Of a DNA stretch of 64,000 bases, positions 26,812-35,459 are shown piece by piece. The position numbers were made by a program, and so were the translations under genes. Numbering within the stretch: position 1 is the first letter of the stretch; the number at the start of each line of letters is the position of its first letter. The notes below the pieces were generated by a model. It ran no database searches. It saw only the letters and a program-made list of their open reading frames with translations, and was not told the origin of the DNA. The stretch is taken from the NCBI GenBank assembly GCA_020746875.1, contig JAGTJL010000007.1, positions 1 to 64,000 of the forward strand, read 5' to 3'. The stretch is from Rhexocercosporidium sp. MPI-PUGE-AT-0058 (Eukaryota; Ascomycota; Leotiomycetes; Helotiales).

Positions 26812-27049
26812 TAATATATATTAATTAAGGGTTATATATATAAAAAAGGTAAGATAATAAGCGGTTTTAAAATTATAAACGATTTTTAATAAAGGAATAA
26901 AAGTTATTACGTTAAACTTTATTTATTAATAAAGCTAATAAGAATTGTTTATTATATATATTTTTCGTCTGTTATATAAGGACTATTAGTCAAAGCTTTC
27001 GCGTATTTTTGCTATAATTCCCCAAGGGAAAAGCTGGAAATTAGGGACA
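26812..27049 (-). repeat. LTR (right copy, 5' LTR of the minus-strand element)
   Basis: Partner of 17429-17663. On the minus strand it starts TGTCCCTAATTTCC at 27049, beside sharply different GC-balanced sequence that begins at 27050, so this end of the element is well defined. It keeps more CA/TG steps than the left copy, so it is less mutated. Confidence 0.87.
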
Positions 27050-28083
27050 GGTATACCCATGAAGGGCACTGGACCGTTATTTACCCACGGGAATTGACTC
27101 GGATTGGCGGATTTCTTGGTCTACCCGAGTTCTACATACAAAATACGTTTGTGCGTTCTGGGTACACTTAGTAATTACCTGGTTCGTCTATCTCCGTAAT
27201 ACCCAGACGATTTGAAACTGGTACCCGCTGGGTATACCCATACCCACGACCAAGTCTGAATCGACGCAGCGGGCAAGGAATTGTGGTTTCTTAATGCATC
27301 GAGATGTATTGCCCACCCTCCAATACAGCATGGATGTGTGATAGACCGGATTACGACAAGGCGAAAGATCCGTAACTGTCCATACAGAATTCAGCAACTT
27401 TTCGAAGGAAGGCTTGCATTGCGTCTTTGGAAACAAGGATCACAAAAATGAGGTGGTTTGGTTCAATCAATCCCCGGTTCGCTTAACTACGACGATTAAT
27501 CAGCGACACGGCATCAGCCAACTGCCAAGACCTCAGTGTCGTATTAGACGGGAATGGGTTGAGAGGATACCCGGGCAATTCTTCTATCGACGGAGGGAAT
27601 TAAAACAAAGCACTGACACTATTCCATGCTTCCTGTTCTTTACCTAATGCCAAGTCTATTCAGACCCCATTCTCAGACTCTCAGGGAGGCGCGAAAAGCC
27701 ACAAAATTATAGGGTGTTGTATCTTTGTGGCTGCAAAATGGGTTCATATTTGTTCATGGACACCGTTATCACATGCATCTAAAATTTGACACAATACTCC
27801 CTAAACTCGCGCTTCTTGTGGAAGCAAGATGGATCGCCACGGGGATCTTAGAGAAGCTGCGAGCGGAACACAGAAGCGAAGCTTTAACTAGGTCGGTTTC
27901 AGCATTACTCGAACGACCTACGAGTAGAGAGGAGAGTCTAATGGTCTAGACTCAGGGCCAAATCCAAGACCAGGCTATCCACGCTCGCCGCTGGACTTCC
28001 CCCTAGTATCGCCTCCGCCTGGTTCGTGCTTTGGTACGTCAAGCATCTATCTCAAAGTCACCGAGAAGTCACAGTTACTTATA
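27050..28083. other. Unassigned GC-balanced sequence
   Basis: Composition switches abruptly at 27050 from RIP-like to about 45-50% GC. Short opposing open frames exist (27436-27188 minus, 27414-27647 and 27725-27949 plus), but none shows a family motif, splice-joined extension or convincing start. An interrupted inverted repeat (CCCCCTAGTATCGCCTCCGC near 28000 against its counterpart near 28131-28151) links this stretch to the transposon that follows. Confidence 0.6.
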
Positions 28084-28280
28084 TCCCCTTAACTGCGGCA
28101 TGCGCACTCGCTTCAGGGCCAGCCACTGAGCGGAGGCGATAACGAGGGGGTAAGGTTATCAACATCGCAGGGGATGCAACACCAAATCCGCCGATCTTGG
28201 GCGCTTTTAGGCTTGGCTTCCCCGCCTTCAGGCTCCGGTACAGCGCCTTGCAGGTGCGCATTGAATCGCAGTTTAGGGGA
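28084..28280. mobile_element. MITE with about 35-bp TIRs and TA target duplication
   Basis: The left end TCCCCTTAACTGCGGC, ATGCGCACTCG is matched in inverted order by the right end, which read on the minus strand is TCCCCTAAACTGCGATTCA, ATGCGCACCTG. The 197-bp unit is flanked on both sides by TA (28082-28083 and 28281-28282), the target duplication of Tc1/mariner-type elements. It is too short to code for a transposase; the minus-strand open frame across it (28306-28079) is incidental. Confidence 0.7.
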
Positions 28281-28641
28281 TAGTCAAATTTCGATTCACT
28301 AATCATATTTCACTTTTGTCTCACATGCATATGGAGGGTGTCTGTCTAACTATGCATGACAATTGACTTTATCACAGCAGAACCCCTCGCAGCTAGGCTG
28401 TGAAGCAAAGAAAGAACAATGTTCTGTAATCCATTCCGGTTGTGAGGATTTCTTCAGAAAAGCCGTACGATAAGCACCTGCATCGACCTTGGGTTCACGG
28501 AAAGTCGATATGAACTCCAAATTACTCCAAAATGAGGAAATTTCTCGAGCTGTAAATCCACTCGAGTAATATTAAATGCAAGGCTTCCTAACAAGATAAC
28601 TAGGACAAATACACTAGTCCAACACTAATCCACCCTTCGGA

Positions 28642-29515
28642 ATGGCTGCTACCAACACCAATAGTACCGGGGGGGTTGAGTAGCAGTTATGACTTGACCC
28701 CAATCTCAAGTTGCTCTCAGGAAGCTTTGTCTCCGTCTGATAATGCCTACAAACCGGTCGACGACAACTTCGTAAATTGGCTGCAGTGGGAGTCCTCAAG
28801 GTGCCTGGCTGCCGATGCCATTGAAGGGGCTATTTCAGTTGTTTTCGATCCTACTGCTCCACTATATAACGATGACTGGTGGCCGGAGGCTATAGGCCGA
28901 GTCCAGTATTCAGGCCTGGACTCCTGTAACTTCCAGGGCGAGGTCCTTTCCGATGGTATAGAAGATCCTAGAGAAACCGCAATGCCAGCCTACCAAGCCT
29001 CTCCACGTCAAGAGGGTCCCGCCTCTGCAGCGAAACCTCTGCCCAGTCTAAAGTGCACACTCCCCGACGAAATAAGCCAGGCTTCGGGTAGTTGCGAGTT
29101 CAACACACAACTAAGGATTAATTCAGAATACAGCAAGACGCCACGCAAAAATCCCGATCGGTCTTTGCGGAAATCGACTCGTCCAGCTCCAACTACACTT
29201 GCAGTCTTAGAGCCTGTGAGTGGCGCTACCACGGATTCTTCTTTTAGACGTAAAAGAAACCACAGCCGTGCCGAGAAGCAATATCGAACGCGCTTGGATA
29301 CTTCCTTCCAAAATCTGCTTCGAGCGCTTCCGCTGAAAGTTATGGAACAGTCACAGATTGATAGCCTTCATAGGCCTCGGAAAGGTAATGTGGGAAAGGG
29401 GGAGGTTCTTGAGCTTGCAAGGAGATATATTGAAGCGTTGGAAGAGAGGCTGAGTTGGTTCGAAGAAGAGAGAAAGACTGGGATTGGCCGTTTAGAGAAC
29501 TTCAGAGGGCTTTAG
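28642..29515 (+). CDS. bHLH transcription factor, frame disturbed near its start
   Basis: Probable DNA-binding regulator of about 290 residues, nuclear by family. Counting from 28676, residues 191-265 form a basic helix-loop-helix domain. The basic part is RRKRNHSRAEKQYRTRL, with the H, E and R contact positions and a Tyr before the second Arg as in SREBP-type factors. A long polar loop follows (about 224-240), then a second helix running into a short Leu/Glu-rich coiled segment. The N-terminal 190 residues are acidic and Ser/Pro-rich, as in activation regions. The only plausible ATG (28642) is in frame +1, while the body is open in the frame of 28676 and has no ATG until codon 103. A run of G (28669-28675) lies between, so one extra G would explain the break. 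Sequencing error, a real null allele or an unseen 5' exon remain possible. No intron is needed downstream; the stop is TAG at 29513. Confidence 0.75.
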
Positions 29516-30772
29516 GTTGAGTCGGAGAGTATGTTGTGCCTTGAAAGTGTGACGGTACAGGAGCATGAACGAGGTCGAATGCGACTTGGGTAAAATGGTT
29601 GTTTACAAGGAAGAAAGAGATTCGTGAGGGAATCTCTGACTTGAGCTATTTTACACAATATTCATAAAGTGAGACTATTCACAAAATATGAACGTCACCT
29701 GATCATTCCCTCACAAAGATTCATGTAAATCCTGACAATTCAGAACCACATCAGCGGCACAAGAGTGCAGGATCAGCTGGGTCGGGGTCAAACAGAGGTG
29801 GAGATTCATACAACGGTAATGCCGCGTCCAGACGACGCACCTCTGTCTACCAGCTAACCTTCCCCCTTTTTCATGAAGCTCCGGTGTTGATACGATCATG
29901 GACTACTAGGATTTACATAAATCTCCCAGCGCTACTGGACACTAGTGCGACTCCTCCTTGACACGGCAGCACTGCTACGTAAGATCACGATCAGTAGATA
30001 TGCCACCAGCGATCTCCCCTTTCTCAGTCTCGCTGATACGATGATCCCCTCTTGAACCTTAGTGTAACCCTTTGGTAGGGAAGTCTCGCAGCTGCATGAA
30101 TCTTATGACCATTAATTGGCGAGCTAGTCAGCCCAATTATCCACCGCAGTAATCCAACTAGCCGCTAAGATAGAACTGGTATGAGACCCTTCACGTACAT
30201 GAAGAGCACAGGAATCGAACTCGCCGGAGTACCTTGGCCCATGCCTACTTCAGGCAGAATAAAAACTAAGAGAAAGAGAAAATAAACGGGCGGGGAAAGT
30301 ATAGCACTAAACATCTAAAGCAAAGAGGAATAAATTAAATAACACTGAAATTCGTACCATATGAAATCGCCCCTGTGGACATTAATGAGATGTTATGGAA
30401 TAATGAGGCTCACTTACATTTCACGTGTATATATAAGCGAAGGTGGATCTAAAAATGATTCCGGGAGAATCTCGCTAGTAAGGAGCCAAAATGGGATCTG
30501 TGCTTGGAGACAAAATGAGGAAAGTATAACCGAGCATTAAGGGGGGCCAGAACGTGCCCCCCGGGAGCTAAAATGGCTTCTCCATAGGTTAGGCTGACTC
30601 TGCCATGTGCTCAGGCATGCTCAGGAATGCTCACCCTCGGCTCAGGTTAAAGCAGCAGCTGCTCGCATTTAAACACTAAAACGAAACGAGCGAAAAAAAC
30701 GTTGAGTCTGACTTATGTGGTAACCAAGGTTGTAGGATGGACTAGGATTTATGGAGCAGCGAGACCTACATA
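29516..30772. other. Intergenic, no gene recognised
   Basis: Balanced composition without a supportable gene on either strand. Around 30541-30562 a GGGGGGC/GCCCCCC hairpin with an 8-bp loop is present. The open frame at 29899-29711 (minus) has no family features. Confidence 0.55.
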
Positions 30773-31519
30773 ACGTCGATCACCCCCTTTCCGCTCGCCT
30801 TTTACACCAAAAATCGCGATTTTGAGGCACTAATATCTTTATAACTAATTAATAAAAAAAATTATTTTTATATTCTTACTCAGTAGCACTTCTTAACCGA
30901 GTTTGCAAAAGCAAATGCAATTTAGATTATAAATTATTACGTAGTTTTAGATTAAGTTTTTACATATAAAAGACACCAAAATTCGCTTACTAATAACTTT
31001 ATTAATAATGAATATAATCTTATAAAACTATACATGAATCCTAAAGTAGTAAAAATTTCAAGGTAATTGGATTAGTAGTTATGTTTTAATTAAGTAATTT
31101 CTCTCATACAAATTATTTGTATAATGTTTTATATTTTACTTAATTTTCATAGTATTATTAATAGAATTAACTTGGAACTTAAGGGTTTTAGACCTTTATA
31201 TAAAATATACTTATATTATAAGTTTTACGTTTTTATATTAATAATTGTGAAAGCTATTAAAAAAATAAGAAAAGTTAAATTCATACTAAATTTGTATAAG
31301 AGAAATTTCTTAGACTTTGAACACTTAGTTTATAATATTACGTAATATGAAATAAATATTATTATAAGATATAATATATCTTATAAAAGTTATCACAAAT
31401 CTTTCGTTTTAGCATATTCTATTAATAAATGAGAAAAATATGAATTGTTAAAGGTAGTGAGTTTTGGTGTAAAAGGGGTGGCGGAATAGGGGGGTGGGCG
31501 GAAAGGGGGTGATCGACGT
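30773..31519. mobile_element. Non-autonomous DNA transposon, 747 bp, long TIRs, TA duplication
   Basis: The left end ACGTCGATCACCCCCTTTCC and inner CGCCTTTTACACCAAAA are mirrored by TTTTGGTGTAAAAGG and GGAAAGGGGGTGATCGACGT on the right. The right arm has about 18 extra bases (a GGCGGAATAGG-type insertion). TA lies directly outside both ends (30771-30772 and 31520-31521). The core (30830-31450) is AT-rich. The 73-codon frame inside (31124-31345) is Ile/Lys/Tyr-rich, looks like nothing known and is probably chance. Tc1/mariner-class MITE or deletion derivative. Confidence 0.8.
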
Positions 31520-31521
31520 TA

Positions 31522-33158
31522 TTCCGCCATATTCTCCACGGCCAAGGCGGCTGTGCATTAATGAGCAAAAGGCAACTGCTCCTGGAGAGGTGAGTGGATA
31601 CAGAAATCGAGCGGCGAAAATGATAAGCACGGGCTTTCCATGAGAGTTTTGATGAGATTTAAGTATGCCTGCCCTAAATCCCTATAGCTATGACGTATAC
31701 GAGCTGCGTCTAACCCAGTTTATTTTAGTACTAAAGCAGAAATTCGGCATATGTTGCTCCGTATAATTTAATAAATTAAGACTGGAAATCGCCCGGCCTG
31801 GTCTGATACTATTATCTAAGGTGATCGACTGCTTGAAACTGGAGGCAAGTTGCAGCTGAGCTGGGCTATAGATCTTTCTCACTGATCCTATATTCAAGTG
31901 GCATTTGTGTGCTGAAGATCTATGCCGCTATTCATCCGAAGGCCCGTGTTGAAGTCGTCACGCCTCGCTTAGCAAATAGGGGCTCGCTTAAGCACTCGAA
32001 CAACAACATCTGGAAGCCTACATGCTATTAACCATATCTTTTCACCTTAATGAATCGCAAATATCCAGCAAGAGTCACTATCAGTCCCTTCATAGGACGC
32101 CCGCTCGGCGCAGTAACAATGCGGGGCCACTCGGAGGTTGTTTGGCTAAAAGACCTAGCCGGCTTCTCTATCTAAAAGAGTGAGAAAAGGATCTGCATAA
32201 GGGGCTGTGTATCAGGTCTTTAATAATACATCCTAAATCACTGTAGATATATTCTGAAAGAGGAAGTTCATATGGACAGAAGTCCTGCATTATTACATGA
32301 ACCTAGTAATACTTCCAAAACGCCCCTGCAAGGCTTATGGGAACATTTGTAACCTCTCCACGGCGGCTTCTGTGGGTCTCCGTGGCCATTTAATAAGGTT
32401 CTATTGATGTTCTAAGAGTAGTTGCTCGTAGGAAGTGGGGTTTGCCTTTAGCTTGCCTTGGTAGCCGTAATTATTTGACGGTGTGATACTTACTAGAGGG
32501 TGGAGGCGTCTGGTCCTCTTCTCAAAGTCAGCTGTATCTCCCCAATGACGTAGGTGTTTACTGCCTGAGACACTGTACCGAGGACGCACTGCTGAAGGGC
32601 TGGATGTACGAGGCGATGAAGAGCTGCCTCGATACTGTCCATGTCAAGAGCTCGAATCGGGTGGCTTTCATACTTTTATGAAGCTATTCAGAACTTTGTA
32701 TCAGCCACACGAGCTAACTCGTCAACGAACAAAAAAGACAGATTTCCTTAAGAATATCTTCTCTCCTTGTAATCAGTCAATTCAACCAATTCGCAATTGT
32801 CCACGTAACGTACTTGCACTCGTTCCGTGACAGTCTCGGATGTAAGCTAACGTGGTAAGCCTGTTGAGCTACATACAACTCTGGTTCCGCCGACCAATTG
32901 CGGTGTGACCGATGATTTGTATTAATTTTGCTGCTGATATACATCGGTCCTTGCCAGGAAGTTCTTCAAAGAGGAATGGTCGCGTGTTCATGCTTTCCCT
33001 AAGAACAAAGTTTAGGCAGCCCATATGGCCTCGCTTGCAGCTGGCTTCATCGTCGGCTTCCGGGATCTGATACTTTGTATATTATAAGATATCTCAATTA
33101 ATTATACAGAACTAACCTACTGTGTAGCTACCCTCGGCTACAAAGCCGTGGAGTTCAC
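31522..33158. other. Intergenic, no gene recognised
   Basis: No convincing gene. Open frames at 31630-31448, 31897-31688 and 32589-32401 (minus) have no motif, and one overlaps the transposon end. A diverged repeat unit (31947-32021) has a second copy at 33954-34028. Confidence 0.5.
31947..32021 (+). repeat. Dispersed repeat, copy 1
   Basis: Shares the order GTCGTCAC, TTAG, TAGGGGCTCGCTTA, AC-AACAAC, GGAAGC with 33954-34028, in direct orientation and about 2 kb apart. Similarity may extend a further 30-40 bp to the right. Identity of the parent element is unknown. Confidence 0.5.
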
Positions 33159-33500
33159 ATGAATTGCAAGAACTATAAGACTCCGGAAGGAGGGCTTCAC
33201 TTCGGGTTTCACGTGCGAGGTGGCATATTGTTCATCTTTCTAGTCTCTGTTGCTTCAAGTTTGGAAATATACCAGGCATTATCACTATCTCATGCTTTAA
33301 TTATAACGACCACAAATGAAACTACCCGGATCGAATATAACAAGGGCCGTTTTTGTTGCCTTGACAAGAATCGACAATATGAGATTCTAATAGAGCTAGT
33401 TAAGATTAGCTACCGAAAGGCTTTCATCTCAATTGCGAATGTAGGGTATTTGAATACTAACGCAGGCGAAAGATATAAGCCGGTCACGCGGGAAAGGTAA
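33159..33500 (+). CDS. Hypothetical small ORF, weak
   Basis: A 113-codon ATG-started frame. Residues 18-42 form one hydrophobic stretch (GGILFIFLVSVASSL-like); the rest is polar without a motif. There are no splice-joined extensions, recognised family or nearby partner gene. It stands in a repeat-rich gene-poor region, so chance is a fair explanation. Confidence 0.15.
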   Translation: MNCKNYKTPEGGLHFGFHVRGGILFIFLVSVASSLEIYQALSLSHALIITTTNETTRIEYNKGRFCCLDKNRQYEILIELVKISYRKAFISIANVGYLNTNAGERYKPVTRER

Positions 33501-33953
33501 GTTGTTAATAACGCTTGAATTATTCTGACCATTTCTAGTTTCTATTAGGACAATAAAATAGCAGATTTAAATAAATTCTTAAATCTTATCCTTCTCGACA
33601 GAGAAATATCGACGTGGGTAGCTCGTGGGAAAGCCATACCACAAAGCTCGTGGTGATCATGAGGGTATTATGCTTCGGACGAGGTCACTGAACTCGGGGT
33701 TTTAACTTCCCGCACTAGAGCTAGTCAATCTTAGGAAGGGGTCTATATGCTCTGAAGTCTTTTCCAACGAAACTCATTTGTCAGAGGTTTATTATGTTTA
33801 TAATTATTGAAAATCGTTCATTTTGCAAATTTTCGCCTAATCCACCACGCCTCTCAGTATATGCTGGGAGGTGCAGGCACGCATTAGCAGTGCCCGTGCC
33901 GTACTTTTACAGATTTAAGAGTTTATTCGTTCCCTGAAGACTCCACGCCAAGG

Positions 33954-34028
33954 GTGCGAATTCGTCACATCTTGCTTGGGGTTAGGGGCTCGCTTACTCA
34001 CTAGGACAACAAACTTCCGGAAGCTCAC
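33954..34028 (+). repeat. Dispersed repeat, copy 2
   Basis: Partner of 31947-32021, about 70% identical by eye, with the longest shared run around TAGGGGCTCGCTTA. Confidence 0.5.
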
Positions 34029-34953
34029 TTGTCTTTTTTACCACACTTTGCACGAATCCTACTTCTTAATTTATAGAAAATATACAGCTAAATTTATAGT
34101 TGGTTAGGCTTTATTACGTCGGACTCTTACTCAGCACCAGGCCACTTATCCCTTAAATAAGACTACTACAAATACAGCTGCATACTAAAGGGGTAATTTA
34201 TATACACCGAGGTCTTGTATTTCTACCAGAACCTAATACTTTAGTAAACTTAACTTGTTTCCTTCCGACAAGGATTCTTCTCGTGTACTACCGTTCTAAG
34301 TCATATTAATTATAAAATGAAAGAAACCTTAACTTTAATCGTTATCGTAAAGTAAACATTGAATACTAAGGGATATCTTAAGCAAGGTAGCTCAAAAGGG
34401 CCGTCAAGCGTTTAGTCAAGCACATATACGCCCTTTAGGAGAACCTGAAGACTCTTGTAGGAACTAGTGGAAATAATACACACACACACAACGCACACAC
34501 AATTTATTAACGCCCGACGGCTGAGCCGAAAGGGCTACTATCACTACTCTACTACTACATTTCCTAAAGTGCATCTTTATCTCCTTCAAGCCCATACAAA
34601 ACTCCAACTGTAGTTTATATTTCCTTCATTGCTATTTCTCTTCCGTTTCTCGTGGAATTAGTTGTCCCGATTTATCTGAAGTTGGTTCGCATCAAGTCGA
34701 CCTGTGGCTATTGCGAACCGTATCATTGCTCGAACAGCGTTCATATTTGGAGCCCAGTTCTTGTCATCTGTTGGAGTCTTTCCGGGAAATGATACAGTCG
34801 CTTAATTGCTTACAAAATCGGCTTCCTCTCTACACTTGCTAAAAGATTCTTACCCCACCTACCATAATAGGCTACGCGAATGATCAAGTGACTAGCAATC
34901 CGCAAGCAGATCACGACGCCCGTGAGCCGTACCGAATACTGTACGTAAGCGCT

Positions 34954-35080
34954 TGTGAGGTTCAAATGATAGGGATATCACAAATCGGAAGCTCACTGAA
35001 AGATTGCTGTAATTATGACAACTAATCTCTACCTTACCTCCCTAAATTCAGGGCCTAGACACCGTATATCAAAGGGTTCC
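34954..35080 (+). repeat. Dispersed repeat shared with 59579-59706, copy 1
   Basis: It begins TGTGAGGTTCAAATGATA, as does the copy 24.6 kb away. Both then share CTGTAATTAT, followed by CAACTAATCTCTA and a CCTAGACACC/CCTGAAGCCAT-type end at equal spacing. It probably derives from an old mobile element; no coding capacity. Confidence 0.6.
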
Positions 35081-35459
35081 CCTAGTCTTGGCACTGCAGA
35101 GCCTCATCTTCCGGCTCCATCCTCTACCTGACACCTAACAGCGCTACTCTCGAAAGACTGAACCCAAAGTTTCTAGAATAGTATAAAAATAAATATAAGA
35201 ATAATATATAAACCCCACCTACCCCAAGCCTCTCTTTATCAAAGTTATAAATATTTCAAGACAAGAATTATTCGAACACATCAAGCCTCTAACAAGTCTT
35301 TAGATACAGATGTGTCATATAACTTTTCAATACTAGTTGTATCGCGGACGGAAGAAAATAATCTTTGTAAGCTAATAACAGCTACATGAATTAGAGTAAT
35401 TGCAAAAGGTAAGACAATGCGTTCTCCGTACTACACGACTAGGATGGCTCGTAGGCAAT

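Larger units (their letters stand above)
17429..27049 (-). mobile_element. Gypsy-like LTR retrotransposon, minus strand, RIP-inactivated
   Basis: Direct repeats of about 236 bp (17429-17663 and 26812-27049) bound a 9.6-kb segment. Reading leftwards, it has a gag-like region, a protease motif (about 21245-21218), and a reverse-transcriptase segment (about 19640-19440) of the kind found in fungal gypsy relatives, where the catalytic region reads as PFL(D/N)DV-x-VKG rather than YVDD. No matching target-site duplication was found: GGTAT lies right of the element and TAAAA left. Either RIP and indels have erased it or the two LTRs came together by recombination. Pol and gag are full of stops. Confidence 0.75.
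33501..35459. other. Intergenic with repeat fragments
   Basis: No supportable gene. It contains the second copy of a dispersed repeat (33954-34028), a CA-rich microsatellite (about 34476-34500) and one copy of a repeat shared with the right end of the window (34954-35080). The plus-strand open frames at 35400-35844 are shadows of the TPR part of the pseudogene on the other strand. Confidence 0.55.

Noticed and set aside
27188..27647. Two overlapping opposing genes
   Set aside because: Both frames are short, lack motifs and overlap on opposite strands; likely chance.
28079..28306. Small protein gene on the minus strand
   Set aside because: It coincides with a 197-bp inverted-repeat element, so the open frame is a by-product.
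31124..31345. 73-residue gene
   Set aside because: It lies inside the AT-rich core of a non-autonomous transposon and is compositionally biased.
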